Below are positions 1 through 8,070 of a stretch of DNA of 13,855 bases, one piece after another; positions within the stretch are counted from its first letter, which is position 1; each line of letters starts with the position of its first letter. Source of the stretch: Candidatus Eiseniibacteriota bacterium (lineage in GTDB: Bacteria; JAFGKV01). The notes beneath the pieces are model-generated. The model searched no databases, was not told where the DNA came from, and worked only from the letters and a program-made list of their open reading frames with translations. The translations under genes and the position numbers were made by a program. Where the stretch lies: NCBI GenBank assembly GCA_025453925.1, contig JALOPK010000055.1:1-13855 (forward strand). Direction: 5' to 3'.

Positions 1-673
1 GGATCGTCTCAAGGTCGGGCACCGCCATGGAGCGCATGGCGAGGGTATGCGCGCACAGAGGAGTAATGAGTACCGCTTCCACTCCCGGCTGCAGCACCGG
101 GCCTCCCGCGGACAGATTGTACGCGGTGGATCCCGTCGGCGTAGCGATGCACACGCCATCGGCGTGGAACCGGCTCACCAGGGCATCCCCGATCCGCACC
201 TCGTACTCGACGACCCTCGCCGCCTCGACTCTATGGAGGACGACATCATTCAGCGCCAGTACCTCCCCGGGGTTTCCTTCCCATCGTACCCCAAGAAGCG
301 AACGCGCCTCTTCCCGGAGGTTCTCCTGCAGGAGATCGTCCAACAAGCCTTCGATCTCGTCGCTCTCCGCAGTGGCCAGGAACCCGAGCTTGCCGGTATT
401 GACTGCGACGAGCGGGAGCCCTGCAGGGGCGACCATCGGAGCCGCGCGAAGGATTGTCCCATCGCCCCCGAGCACGACCACCGCCCCACAGAGGGCATCG
501 GGCTTCGAGAGATGGCAGCGCGGTTCGTCTCCCGGTGGACAGCCAAACCCCATATCGGCCAGCACGAGGCCGACATGGCGTGCCGCAGCCCATGCCCGCG
601 CGCGATCCAGTAGCGCGATGGCGTTGGGGCGGCTCAGATTGACGATGAGGGCGATACGCTCAATGGGCGGCAA
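1..673 (-). CDS. nadK: NAD kinase, C-terminus cut by window edge
   Basis: Phosphorylates NAD to NADP in the cytoplasm, using ATP or polyphosphate. About 224 residues are visible and the C-terminal part lies beyond the left edge. Visible motifs are VVLGGDGTILRAA (about residues 66-78, the GGDG active-site signature), NTGKLGFLA (92-100), LND (141-143), ADGVCIATPTGSTAYNLSAG (171-190) and an ITP-x-C-x-HTL stretch near 203. These match the NadK family throughout. No ATG is available. I chose the TTG at 673-671 because AGAGGG (684-679) lies 5 nt upstream; a GTG at 679 is possible but sits directly against that site. The start overlaps the end of dxs by 14 nt, so translation is probably coupled. A downstream recN is common for this arrangement but cannot be seen here. 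Family certain; exact start moderately sure. Confidence 0.95.
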   Translation of the reverse strand, partial: MPPIERIALIVNLSRPNAIALLDRARAWAAARHVGLVLADMGFGCPPGDEPRCHLSKPDALCGAVVVLGGDGTILRAAPMVAPAGLPLVAVNTGKLGFLATAESDEIEGLLDDLLQENLREEARSLLGVRWEGNPGEVLALNDVVLHRVEAARVVEYEVRIGDALVSRFHADGVCIATPTGSTAYNLSAGGPVLQPGVEAVLITPLCAHTLAMRSMAVPDLETI

Positions 674-2558
674 GGGCACCCTCTATGGTCGCGACCAACC
701 CCGCAGGCGTGAGGCCAAGGCGTTCGCGCAAGGCGGAAATGGCCCCATGGACGACAAAAGAGTCAGGAATCCCGGCGCTCACGACGGGAGGCCGGCCGGG
801 AGACCCCGCAAGCAGCTCCGAGATAGCGCTGCCGAATCCGCCCGCCAAAGCGTTGTCCTCGATGGTGACCACCAGGCGCACCCCTTCGACGACACGTCGC
901 ACGGCCACCTCATCAAGAGGTTTGACGAAGCGGCAATCGAGGACGGACGCCTCCACACCCCGCGAGGCAAGCAGAGCAGCAGCTTCCAGGCCGTCGTAAA
1001 CCAGGGGACCGACTCCGAGGATCGCCACGTCGGCCCCCGGCCTGAGCAGGCGCGCCGTTCCCAACTTGAGAGGCTCCAGATCGCGGGACAACCCGGTCCC
1101 CGGCCCCCTGCCCCTTGGGTATCTGACCGCCACCGGCCCCGGATGCGCGACCGCGAAGGCAAGGGCACGCTGGAGTTCGGCTTCATCGGAGGGGGCGATG
1201 ATCACCAGGTTAGGAATCGGACGCAAGTAGCTGAGATCGAATACGCCATGATGGGTGGGGCCATCCTCGCCAACCAATCCCCCACGATCCAGTGCAAAAA
1301 CCACGGGGAGGTTCTGCAGGCAGACATCATGAACAACCTGGTCGTAGGCTCGCTGCAGGAAGGTCGAGTAGATCGCCACGACCGGTCTAAGCCCTCCCGT
1401 CGCCATTCCTGCGGCCAGGGTGACGGCATGCTGCTCGGCAATGCCGACATCGAAGAAGCGGCGAGGGAATTCCCTGGCAAACTGATCGAGCCCCGTGCCG
1501 CTTGGCATCGCGGCGGTGATGGCGACGATTTGCTCATCAGACCTGGCCAGGTCGATCAGCGTCGAGCTGAAGACTTTGGTGAAGGTCATGGACCCCGCGT
1601 CTGGCTTCGGTCCCGTGTCCCGATCGAATGGTCCGACGCCGTGGAGTTTCTGGTCATCGCACTCGGCGGGACCGTAGCCCTTTCCCTTCTCGGTGACAAC
1701 GTGAACCAGCACCGGTCCCGGAAGGGAGCACACGTATCGCATCGTTCGGATCAGCGCGGAGAGGTTGTGCCCGTTCACCGGCCCGATGTAGCGAAACCCG
1801 AGCTCCTCGAACATGGTGCCGGGCACGAGGAGGTTCTTGACGCTCTCCTGGAAGAGGTGGGCCAGCTTGCGGGCTCGCGCCTTGGATTCCGCGGGAAGTA
1901 ACCCGGTGATTCTCCACAACTCGCTGCGGAGCCGGTTGTACACGGGCGTGGTGATAAGGCGATTCAGGTATTCGGCCATGGCGCCGACGCTCTTGGAGAT
2001 CGACCACGCATTGTCGTTCAGCACCACCGTCAGATTCGTCCCTGACTCGCCGGCGTGATTGAGCGCCTCGAAGACCATTCCCGCAGCCGCGGCGCCGTCG
2101 CCGACGACCGCAACCACGGCATGCTCTTCGTTCGCGGCGTCGCGGGCCAGTGCCATGCCCAGGGCCGCGGAGACCGAAGTCCCGGCATGGCCGGTGCCGA
2201 AGTGGTCATACGGCGATTCCTCACGCTTGGGGAATCCGCTCACGCCGCCGAACTGGCGCAAGGTGGGGAATCGATCGCGCCGCCCGGTGATGATCTTGTG
2301 CGGATAGCACTGGTGCCCAACGTCCCAAACGAGTCGGTCGCGGGCGAAGTCATATACGTAATGCAGCGCGATGGTGAGTTCGACCACGCCTAGACTGGGA
2401 CCGAGATGCCCCCCACACTCGCAAACCGTGTCGATGACGAAGCCTCTGATCTCTTCGGCCAGGGTGTGAAGTTCGGGGAGGGAGAGTGCCTTCAGATCCG
2501 CGGGGGACCCAATGGAGGAAAGCAGCGAGGAGGAGGGAGTCTGAGGATCACGGGGCAT
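660..2558 (-). CDS. dxs: 1-deoxy-D-xylulose-5-phosphate synthase
   Basis: Thiamine-diphosphate enzyme that condenses pyruvate and glyceraldehyde 3-phosphate into DXP, the first step of the MEP isoprenoid pathway; cytoplasmic. The 632 residues match the usual family length of about 620-640. Visible are HLGPSLG with the catalytic His at about residue 51, GHQCYPHKI (81-89), the ThDP/Mg motif from GDG (153-155) to NDN (181-183), the cofactor-activating Glu in GIAEQHAV (about 375), and DRGGLVGEDGPTHHGVFD (424-441). The transketolase C-terminal domain follows. The ATG comes 3 nt after the ispA stop, and the gene overlaps nadK by 14 nt, so it lies within one operon. No missing residues noted. Confidence 0.98.
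   Translation of the reverse strand: MPRDPQTPSSSLLSSIGSPADLKALSLPELHTLAEEIRGFVIDTVCECGGHLGPSLGVVELTIALHYVYDFARDRLVWDVGHQCYPHKIITGRRDRFPTLRQFGGVSGFPKREESPYDHFGTGHAGTSVSAALGMALARDAANEEHAVVAVVGDGAAAAGMVFEALNHAGESGTNLTVVLNDNAWSISKSVGAMAEYLNRLITTPVYNRLRSELWRITGLLPAESKARARKLAHLFQESVKNLLVPGTMFEELGFRYIGPVNGHNLSALIRTMRYVCSLPGPVLVHVVTEKGKGYGPAECDDQKLHGVGPFDRDTGPKPDAGSMTFTKVFSSTLIDLARSDEQIVAITAAMPSGTGLDQFAREFPRRFFDVGIAEQHAVTLAAGMATGGLRPVVAIYSTFLQRAYDQVVHDVCLQNLPVVFALDRGGLVGEDGPTHHGVFDLSYLRPIPNLVIIAPSDEAELQRALAFAVAHPGPVAVRYPRGRGPGTGLSRDLEPLKLGTARLLRPGADVAILGVGPLVYDGLEAAALLASRGVEASVLDCRFVKPLDEVAVRRVVEGVRLVVTIEDNALAGGFGSAISELLAGSPGRPPVVSAGIPDSFVVHGAISALRERLGLTPAGLVATIEGALAAH
679..684 (-). promoter_or_regulatory. 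Ribosome binding site deciding the nadK TTG start
   Basis: AGAGGG on the minus strand lies inside the last codons of dxs, 5 nt before a TTG in the NAD kinase frame. It would be too close to serve the GTG at 679-677, so it favours the TTG start. Confidence 0.55.
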
Positions 2559-2561
2559 GGT

Positions 2562-3503
2562 TCAGTGTCCGCGGCGGCCCAGGTAGGCCGTCAGTTCTTG
2601 GAGAAGTGGAGTCGCGGGCCCTCCAAGCGGGGCAACACAGGCGGATGCCCTGGCGGCCATTTCGTCCGCATATCTCTTTGCGCCGTCGAGACCCAGCGCG
2701 GCCAGAGCGGTGAGCTTGCCTGCGGCCGCATCCTTCCCGGCTCGTTTTCCCATCACCTCTGCGTCTCCGGTGACATCGAGGAGATCATCAACGGCCTGGA
2801 ACGCGAGTCCGAGGCTCCTGCCGTAGTCATGAAGGATGTCCAGCGTCGTGTCGTCGGCGGAGGACGCCAGTCCCCCAAGCGCACAGCACCCCGCGATCAG
2901 TGCCGACGTCTTCCGCTCATGGACCTCCGAGAATGCTGCCCGGGGTGCACCGGAACCGGGCAACTCGGTGTCCAGCCACTGCCCACCGACCATGCCGACA
3001 AGCCCTGCGGACGCGCCGAGAACCCGCGCGGCCACCGGGATTCGGCTCGTACCGGAGAAACCCCTCGAAAGAGAGCCGAAGGCACCCACCAGAAGCGCGG
3101 TTCCCGCCCATGTGGCATCGGGAACGCCGTGGACCACATGGCAGGTAGGGGCGCCGCGGCGCCTGTCATCATTGTCCATGCACGGGAGGTCATCGTGAAT
3201 GAGTGAATAGGTGTGGATCATCTCGACTGCGGCCGCGATGGACAGAAGCTGGTCGCCCGTTGCCGGGGGGCGGTCCGTCGTGGCGTACGCGCTGAGAACA
3301 ACCAGCGCGGGGCGAAGACGTTTTCCTCCCGCAAGGAGAGAGTAACGAGCTGCCGGCAGCAGGTGCGACGGTCCCTGCCATGAACCGCAGACGCGTCGCT
3401 CAGCGAACCGCCCGAATGCGTCGCCGATCTCGGCGAGCACATCAGCGAGGCGGTTCGAAAGGTCGGGTTGCCAGCGATCCTTCGGCACTGCGAACGAGCT
3501 CAT
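2562..3503 (-). CDS. ispA: Farnesyl diphosphate synthase-type polyprenyl synthetase
   Basis: Condenses IPP with DMAPP and GPP to make short-chain prenyl diphosphates, the step downstream of the MEP pathway. With the ATG at 3503 the protein has 313 residues. It shows GGKRLRP (59-65), the first Asp-rich motif DDLPCMDND (104-112) preceded by EMIHTYSLIH, GQWLDTE (174-180), and the second Asp-rich motif starting VDDLLD (238-243). The two extra residues inside the first Asp-rich motif (DDxxxxD) are typical of bacterial FPP synthases. The start is not settled. The ATG at 3503 has a GGAG about 10 nt upstream and overlaps xseB by 62 nt; a GTG at 3440, just after the xseB stop, would still keep the core fold. 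Neighbours xseB and dxs form a widely conserved order. Confidence 0.93.
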   Translation of the reverse strand: MSSFAVPKDRWQPDLSNRLADVLAEIGDAFGRFAERRVCGSWQGPSHLLPAARYSLLAGGKRLRPALVVLSAYATTDRPPATGDQLLSIAAAVEMIHTYSLIHDDLPCMDNDDRRRGAPTCHVVHGVPDATWAGTALLVGAFGSLSRGFSGTSRIPVAARVLGASAGLVGMVGGQWLDTELPGSGAPRAAFSEVHERKTSALIAGCCALGGLASSADDTTLDILHDYGRSLGLAFQAVDDLLDVTGDAEVMGKRAGKDAAAGKLTALAALGLDGAKRYADEMAARASACVAPLGGPATPLLQELTAYLGRRGH

Positions 3504-3675
3504 CAATCCGCGACTCCGTGAGTTCCAGCACACGGTGAAGACGGGCGAGCAGAGCCATTCCTTCCTCGAACAGGTCGAGGGATCTCTGCAGAGTAGCGCC
3601 CCCCTTTTCCAGAGTGGCCACTACTTCCTCGAGCCTGGCGAGGTTCACCTCAAAATGCTGGAGTTCCTCCGTCAT
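3442..3675 (-). CDS. xseB: Exodeoxyribonuclease VII small subunit
   Basis: Small helical subunit that binds XseA, in several copies per large subunit, to form exonuclease VII. This enzyme degrades single-stranded DNA to short oligonucleotides and acts in mismatch repair and recombination. From the ATG at 3675 the protein has 77 residues, the normal family size. Its core, FEVNLARLEEVVATLEKGGA, followed by SLDLFEEGM, is the diagnostic XseB pattern. The ATG at 3675 forms an ATGA overlap with the xseA stop, a standard sign of coupled translation; an upstream ATG at 3705 would add ten atypical residues. The downstream neighbour is ispA. Confidence 0.94.
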   Translation of the reverse strand: MTEELQHFEVNLARLEEVVATLEKGGATLQRSLDLFEEGMALLARLHRVLELTESRIDELVRSAEGSLATRPFEPPR

Positions 3676-4907
3676 GTGAACAGGCTCGGCCGTGTCACCT
3701 GGCATGCTGCTTCTCCATCGCTGAGGATGACGTCGACGGTCTGATTCGGAGCAAGGGCACGCACGCTATTCACTATGGTGCGTGTCTCATGGTCAAGGCA
3801 CAGGGCATACCCACGCGCCAGCACGGCCCGGGGATCAAGCGCCCGAAGTCTTTCCTGCTGCGCGTGAACGGTGCGGGCGTGGAGACGCACACCCGTTGAG
3901 GCAGCGACCCGGAGGCGGGCGGTGAGATCATCGACACGAACCGCACGCTGCTGCACCACGTTTCTGGGTGAACGCAATCCATGGCTGCTCGCCAGGCGAC
4001 GCACCTGTTCGCGCATCACCGCGGCATGAGCGGACAGCGCCCGCTTCGCCCTGACCGTCAAGGACCCGACCTGCACCTCGATGTCCCTTCGTTCGGGTAC
4101 CACCATCTCGGCGGCGGCTGACGGCGTTGACGCCCGCGCATCTGCGGCCAGATCTGCAAGGGTCATATCCACCTCATGTCCCACGGCGGAGACGACGGGA
4201 GTCCGGCATGCGGCGATCGCCCGCACAACGGTTTCGTCACTGAAACACGATAGATCCTCCCGACCGCCGCCGCCTCTGCCGACGATCATGACGTCCACCA
4301 GATTTGCCCTGTCGAGGATCTCGATAGCCTTCACGATGGTCCCACTCGCTCCCTCTCCCTGAACGACCGCGGGACTCACGACGATCCGCACGGCGGGCCA
4401 GCGGCGCGTGGCGACCTTGATGATGTCGGAGATCGCGGCGCCGGTGGGCGAGGTCACCACGCCGAGCGCCAGGGGAAACCGGGGAAGCGGCCGTTTCCGG
4501 CTCGGATCGAACAGCCCCTCTGCTGCGAGTTTGGCCTTCAGCAGTTCAAGGCGAAGTGCGGCGAGCCCCTTGGCCCCTGCGGGCACCATGTCCTCCACCA
4601 CCAGTTGGTACTGTCCCTGTCGTTCGAACACGGTGACCCTGCCGTAGGCAAGCACCATCTCCCCGTCGACAGGTGCGAACGGCAGCCCAGTGGCGTGCCG
4701 GCGGAACATCACCGCCCGAATGAGGCAGGCCTCGTCCTTCAGGCTGAAATACAGGTGCCCGGAAGGCTGATGGAGCTTCACCCCGGATAGCTCGCCCTGC
4801 ACCCATACTTCGCCGACAGACCGCTGTATGACGTCCTTGACCCGCTCGGTCACCTGGCTGACGGTGAGCCAGAACGCTTGGTGCGCAAGGCCCCCGTTAT
4901 CGGGCAT
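3672..4907 (-). CDS. xseA: Exodeoxyribonuclease VII large subunit
   Basis: Catalytic subunit of exonuclease VII, which cuts single-stranded DNA from both ends. It has 411 residues, near the usual 400-460. An N-terminal OB-fold domain spans about residues 13-110, with VWVQGELSG at 34-42 and HLYFSLKD at 51-58. The catalytic domain contains [12 protein letters not shown] (151-162), [16 protein letters not shown] (210-225) and [20 protein letters not shown] (240-259), all conserved in XseA. The region after about 270 is rich in helix-forming and Arg residues, as expected for the coiled-coil arm that recruits XseB. The start overlaps the end of rny by 11 nt and the stop shares ATGA with xseB. Confidence 0.97.
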   Translation of the reverse strand: MPDNGGLAHQAFWLTVSQVTERVKDVIQRSVGEVWVQGELSGVKLHQPSGHLYFSLKDEACLIRAVMFRRHATGLPFAPVDGEMVLAYGRVTVFERQGQYQLVVEDMVPAGAKGLAALRLELLKAKLAAEGLFDPSRKRPLPRFPLALGVVTSPTGAAISDIIKVATRRWPAVRIVVSPAVVQGEGASGTIVKAIEILDRANLVDVMIVGRGGGGREDLSCFSDETVVRAIAACRTPVVSAVGHEVDMTLADLAADARASTPSAAAEMVVPERRDIEVQVGSLTVRAKRALSAHAAVMREQVRRLASSHGLRSPRNVVQQRAVRVDDLTARLRVAASTGVRLHARTVHAQQERLRALDPRAVLARGYALCLDHETRTIVNSVRALAPNQTVDVILSDGEAACQVTRPSLFT

Positions 4908-6462
4908 ACTCGACGGCTCGTGTCTCCCGGATCACGGTGATCTTGATCTGTCCAGGGTACTCCATCTGCGATTCCACCTTCCGTGCAATGGACCCAGCGA
5001 GGGACTGAGCCTTGGCATCATCGACGAGATGGTGGGAAACGATCACGCGAATCTCGCGTCCCGCCTGTATGGCATAGGCCTTCTCGACACCCTCAAAGGA
5101 ATCGCCGATCTCCTCGAGTTGCTGAAGTCGTTTGACATAGGTTTCCAACAGCTCCCGTCGAGCCCCGGGACGAGCGCCGCTGACGGCGTCGGCAGCCTGC
5201 ACCAGAACGGCGATGGGGCTTGCGAATTCGGTCTCTTCATGGTGCGCCCCCACGGCGTTGGCCACCACGTCTCCTTCGCCGTACCGGGTCACAAGATCTA
5301 TGCCGATCTTAGAGTGGGTGCCCTCTACCGTGTGGTCGACCGACTTGCCGATGTCGTGGAGAAAACCGCCGCGGCGCGCCAGATCCCCGTCCAGGCCGAG
5401 TTCGGCGGCCATGATCCCCGCGATGATGGCGGTTTCCTTGGAGTGCACCAGCACATTCTGCCCGTAGCTCGACCGGAATCGCAGCCGGCCGATCAGCTTG
5501 ATGAGCTCGGGATGCAGACCGTGGACCCCGACCTCCAATGCGGCCTCTTCTCCCGTTCGCTTGATCAATTCCGCCATCTCCAGGGAGACCTTCTGAACCA
5601 CTTCTTCGATCTTCGTGGGGTGGATCCGTCCATCCTCGAGCAGCCGCTCCAGAGCGATGCGGGCAACTTCGCGCCGGATAGGGTCAAAACACGAGAGGGC
5701 AACCGCCTCGGGCGTGTCGTCAACGACCACGTCCACCCCGGTGGCGGTCTCGAACGCTCGGATGTTGCGGCCTTCCCGGCCGATGATCCGACCCTTCATC
5801 TCGTCTGATGGCAGATTGACGACGGACACGGTCGATTCGGTCACGTGTTCGGCGGCGCAGCGCTGAATGGCCAGGCTGATTATCTTCTTGGCGTCACGGT
5901 TGGCGCTCTCGACGGCACGATCCTTGATCGACTTCACCAGAAGTGCGGCTTCGGTCCGTGCCTCATTCTCAAGGTTCTCGAGAAGCTGGCGCTTCGCCTC
6001 CGCCTCCGTCATGCCGGCGATGCGCTCCAGATGACGGTTCTGCTCGGCGAGAACCTCCGTGAGTCGCTCTTCCTTTTGCTTGACAATGCGTTCCCGAGCC
6101 AGGAGGGCATTCACCTTGTTGGCGAACTCCCTCTCCTTCTTGCCGATGATGTCGGCCTTACGCTCGAGGTTAAACTCTCGCTGCGAGAGCTTCTTGGAAG
6201 TTGCTTCAAACTCCCGGCGATGCTCCCTCGTTTCCGCCTCGAACTGCACCTTGGCCTGGTACCACTCGTCCTTGGCCTGAAGCGACGCTTCCTTCTTGAG
6301 TGCTTCTGCATCGCGCTTCGCATCCTGGATGATCCGGGAGGAGACCTCCTTGACGCCCGCCATGCGACGGGTATCCGCGGAGCCCTTCCATCTGATGCCG
6401 ACTACGAATGCTATGACTGCGGTGAGGGCCGCAGCGGCGGCCACGTATGTCCAGGGTATCAT
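4897..6462 (-). CDS. rny: Ribonuclease Y
   Basis: Membrane-anchored endoribonuclease that initiates mRNA decay in many bacteria lacking RNase E or having both. From the ATG at 6462 it has 521 residues, essentially the length of Bacillus RNase Y. The order is an N-terminal membrane segment (about 6-24), a long charged coiled coil (about 35-195), a KH RNA-binding domain with [10 protein letters not shown] (224-233), and an HD phosphohydrolase domain with His 340, FLHDIGK (367-373), paired His near 407 and Asp near 425. It ends [11 protein letters not shown] as the family does. An ATG at 6477 exists without a ribosome binding site, whereas the one at 6462 has GGGGGAA upstream. It follows the 6S RNA candidate and overlaps xseA. 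Confidence 0.97.
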   Translation of the reverse strand: MIPWTYVAAAAALTAVIAFVVGIRWKGSADTRRMAGVKEVSSRIIQDAKRDAEALKKEASLQAKDEWYQAKVQFEAETREHRREFEATSKKLSQREFNLERKADIIGKKEREFANKVNALLARERIVKQKEERLTEVLAEQNRHLERIAGMTEAEAKRQLLENLENEARTEAALLVKSIKDRAVESANRDAKKIISLAIQRCAAEHVTESTVSVVNLPSDEMKGRIIGREGRNIRAFETATGVDVVVDDTPEAVALSCFDPIRREVARIALERLLEDGRIHPTKIEEVVQKVSLEMAELIKRTGEEAALEVGVHGLHPELIKLIGRLRFRSSYGQNVLVHSKETAIIAGIMAAELGLDGDLARRGGFLHDIGKSVDHTVEGTHSKIGIDLVTRYGEGDVVANAVGAHHEETEFASPIAVLVQAADAVSGARPGARRELLETYVKRLQQLEEIGDSFEGVEKAYAIQAGREIRVIVSHHLVDDAKAQSLAGSIARKVESQMEYPGQIKITVIRETRAVEYAR

Positions 6463-6468
6463 TATGGG

Positions 6469-6475
6469 TTCCCCC
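6469..6475 (-). promoter_or_regulatory. Ribosome binding site deciding the rny start
   Basis: GGGGGAA lies 6 nt before the ATG at 6462. The alternative ATG at 6477 has no purine-rich stretch before it and would place this site inside the coding sequence. Confidence 0.55.
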
Positions 6476-6497
6476 ATGAATCGAGATCGCGCACCAC

Positions 6498-6524
6498 CCG
6501 AGGGCGAGCATGCCTCGTCCCCGG
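6498..6524 (-). other. Intergenic hairpin upstream of rny
   Basis: The transcript can form CCG-GGG-(A)-CGAG, loop GCATG, CTCG-CCC-(T)-CGG: ten pairs with a single-base bulge on each side. No U-run follows, so it does not look like an intrinsic terminator. It separates the 6S RNA candidate from the rny start and may mark a processing or stability element. Function unknown. Confidence 0.35.
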
Positions 6525-6555
6525 AAGATGCCGCACAACTCGAACAAAGTAGAAA

Positions 6556-6736
6556 GGATTCCCCGCCACGGTGCCGTGTGTCGAGAACACCTCGAACCTA
6601 CGTATGCACGTGGGGACCGCGTGTGGGAGTGCCACGCCCTCGCGAATGCAAGGCGAAGCGACTCATGTGCGTGACCCCTTCGGTTCAAGTGTTGGCTCAA
6701 GATATATCTGGACTTCACGAACACGACAGGGAATCC
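6556..6736 (-). ncRNA. ssrS: 6S RNA candidate (ssrS-like)
   Basis: Candidate for the RNA that mimics an open promoter and binds sigma70-type RNA polymerase. It begins 11 nt after the zapA stop, the classical position of 6S RNA in proteobacteria. The ends GGATTCCC and GGGAATCC pair perfectly over 8 bp and enclose about 181 nt, a typical 6S length. Inside, TGTCGTG can pair with CACGGCA. After a largely unpaired stretch on the 5' side, AACAC..GAACC pairs with GGTTC..GTGTT, and CTTGAG extends the helix to TCTCGA. The apical part has smaller hairpins such as CCTTGC/GCGAGG. This fits the closing stem, central bubble and apical arm plan. No good promoter precedes it, so it may be processed from the zapA transcript. 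The assignment rests on structure and context, not on an alignment. Confidence 0.72.
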
Positions 6737-6747
6737 ATCAAGGTGAA

Positions 6748-7098
6748 TCATCTCTGTCCGGGATCGTTTTGTTTTGGAATTCTTTGGCCTTCGTTCTCAC
6801 TCAGCCACGTTCCAATTCTGCCTTCAAGCTGATCAATACGCGTTATACCGATGAGCTCTGCGTTTTCCATCTCGCTTCTCAACGTGAACATCTCGTCTGC
6901 TATATTGATTGCCGTCAGTACTGCCAAACGCGTCGTCGAAACTCCCACGGTTCTATCGTGGAGTTCCTTCATTTTCTCATTCACATATCCTGCAATCTTG
7001 CTCACGTAATCAGGATCGATGTCACCGCTCAGGACGTAGTCCTGGCCCAGAACTGTCACGTGCGTGGCACGGGACCGGTTGCGGTGTTCGTGAGTCAT
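6748..7098 (-). CDS. zapA: Cell division protein ZapA
   Basis: Small cytoplasmic protein that bundles FtsZ filaments and stabilises the division ring. It has 116 residues. The N-terminal globular region carries VTVLGQDYVLSGDIDPDYV (about 14-32), followed by IAGYVNEKMKEL and the VSTTRLAVLTAINIADEMF stretch (about 53-71), the usual ZapA signature. A C-terminal coiled coil follows and the tail is polar. The start overlaps the preceding coiled-coil gene in ATGA, suggesting coupled translation. The 6S RNA candidate lies directly downstream. Confidence 0.93.
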   Translation of the reverse strand: MTHEHRNRSRATHVTVLGQDYVLSGDIDPDYVSKIAGYVNEKMKELHDRTVGVSTTRLAVLTAINIADEMFTLRSEMENAELIGITRIDQLEGRIGTWLSENEGQRIPKQNDPGQR

Positions 7099-7400
7099 CG
7101 CTCAACGCCCGTTTGCGGTGAGAGGGGTGTGTCAAGGAGATCAATACGGGCGAGCAGATCGTCAATTCGTTCCTGGATTTGCTCCTTCGCGGACAAGAAC
7201 TTCCTGACGTCCCGTTCGGTTTCAGTCTGCTGCTGCTGAGTCGCGCGCAGCTGCGCGATTTCGTGCTCCCGTTCGGCGGTGGCGCGAACCAGGGCTTGGT
7301 TTTCGCGCTGCAGCCTGCGGCACTCTATGAAGAGACGCGAGACCAACGTCTCAAACCGGGTCCACCGTTCCTCTGGCATTCTGAGGTAGGCGGCACCCAC
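7095..7400 (-). CDS. Short coiled-coil protein, possibly ZapB-like
   Basis: A 101-residue, mostly charged protein with no Cys-rich, membrane or catalytic motif. From about residue 15 to 90 it reads as a continuous helix with heptad-like spacing of Leu, Ile and Val. It includes RRLQRENQAL, a Gln-rich segment (ATQQQQTETE), and a second helical block KFLSAKEQIQERIDDLLARI near the end. The start may be the GTG at 7400 or the ATG at 7379; neither has a strong ribosome binding site. It begins 9 nt after the rplT stop and overlaps zapA by four bases. That tight link suggests a ZapA partner like the short coiled-coil genes found upstream of zapA elsewhere. This is inference from context; coiled coils alone do not identify a family. 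Confidence 0.75.
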   Translation of the reverse strand: MGAAYLRMPEERWTRFETLVSRLFIECRRLQRENQALVRATAEREHEIAQLRATQQQQTETERDVRKFLSAKEQIQERIDDLLARIDLLDTPLSPQTGVER

Positions 7401-7409
7401 GAGTGACTG

Positions 7410-7781
7410 CTACCCCTGGCGTGCACTCACCAGAGCGGTGTGTGCCGATTCGACGACGCGGGCGAACGTCACCGGCTCCCGGACTGCGAGATCCGCAAGC
7501 TGCTTTCGATCAAGCTGGATCCCAGCGGCATCAAGCCCGTGGACGAGGCTCGAGTAACTCATGCCGTTCGCACGCGCAGCCGCGTTGATTCGGCATATCC
7601 ACAGACTGCGGAAATCCCTCTTGCGGCGGCGGCGGTCACGGTATGCAAACCGACCAGCCCGAAGCACTGACTCGTTCGCCACCTTGATCAGGCGGCCGCG
7701 ACTGCCCTGGAACCCCCGAGCCTTGGCGAGGATCTTCCTCCTGCGCTCCCGGGAAGGTACCCGGGCTCGTGATCGTGACAC
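7410..7781 (-). CDS. rplT: 50S ribosomal protein L20
   Basis: Binds 23S rRNA early in 50S assembly and in many bacteria represses its own operon. It has 123 residues, with a basic N-terminal extension rich in Arg/Lys, then [20 protein letters not shown] (about 17-36), the basic [19 protein letters not shown] block (about 51-69) and a globular C-terminal domain. All are typical of L20, although the N-terminus is more Arg- and Ser-rich than usual. The GTG start at 7781 is supported by GGAGG 6 nt upstream; the nearby ATG at 7785 is in another frame. It lies 33 nt after rpmI. Confidence 0.96.
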   Translation of the reverse strand: MSRSRARVPSRERRRKILAKARGFQGSRGRLIKVANESVLRAGRFAYRDRRRRKRDFRSLWICRINAAARANGMSYSSLVHGLDAAGIQLDRKQLADLAVREPVTFARVVESAHTALVSARQG

Positions 7782-7814
7782 CCATCACCTCCGTGTTGAT
7801 TCTGAATTCAGGTA

Positions 7815-8009
7815 CTACGTGCCAAGAAGCTTGCGCATGCGGCCTTCGTCCCGGTGATCGACCAGGCTGACCTGACGCAACCCCCGCTTCCGCTTGGATG
7901 ATTTCTTCGTGAGGATGTGGCTCTTGTGCGAGCACCGGCGAACCAGCGCGCCGGAACCGGTCACCTTGAACCGCTTAGCTGCAGAACGGTTTGTTTTCAT
8001 CTTCGGCAT
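7815..8009 (-). CDS. rpmI: 50S ribosomal protein L35
   Basis: Small basic 50S subunit protein of 64 residues, the usual size. It starts [20 protein letters not shown], a near-consensus L35 N-terminus, and continues with the [18 protein letters not shown] block. The ATG at 8009 is preceded by GGAG, 6 nt away. Its place between infC and rplT is the standard order. The ribosome binding site lies in the loop of a small predicted hairpin (8012-8026), which could make initiation sensitive to a repressor such as L20. Confidence 0.97.
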   Translation of the reverse strand: MPKMKTNRSAAKRFKVTGSGALVRRCSHKSHILTKKSSKRKRGLRQVSLVDHRDEGRMRKLLGT

Positions 8010-8011
8010 AC

Positions 8012-8026
8012 AATGCTCCATGCATT
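8012..8026 (-). promoter_or_regulatory. Hairpin holding the rpmI ribosome binding site
   Basis: AATGC pairs with GCATT around the loop ATGGA. The GGAG used by rpmI begins in this loop and its last base is in the stem. The element sits 2 nt before the ATG. In other bacteria L20 (and IF-3 levels) control the infC-rpmI-rplT operon at this junction; here the regulatory role is inferred only from position and pairing. Confidence 0.4.
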
Positions 8027-8070
8027 AAGGGCGCTGCGGGCAACACGAACAAAAAGGACGATGTCGGCGG

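Noticed and set aside
27-1901. Long plus-strand open frame of about 620 codons
   Set aside because: It lies antisense to nadK and dxs, whose protein motifs are unmistakable. Its own translation is rich in Arg, Gly, Ser and Pro with no recognisable domain, as expected for a shadow frame in GC-rich DNA.
2406-3206. Plus-strand open frame of about 266 codons
   Set aside because: Antisense to dxs and ispA, which carry all catalytic motifs. No plausible independent product.
4828-5808. Plus-strand open frame of about 326 codons
   Set aside because: Antisense to rny and the start of xseA. No family motifs; explained by codon bias of the true genes.
7783-7785. ATG at 7785 as the rplT start
   Set aside because: It is not in the L20 frame; the in-frame GTG at 7781 has the well-spaced GGAGG site.
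8049-8057. T-run on the minus strand after infC as an intrinsic terminator
   Set aside because: A run of five T follows the infC stop, but I find no stable GC-rich stem directly before it, and rpmI-rplT normally share the infC transcript.
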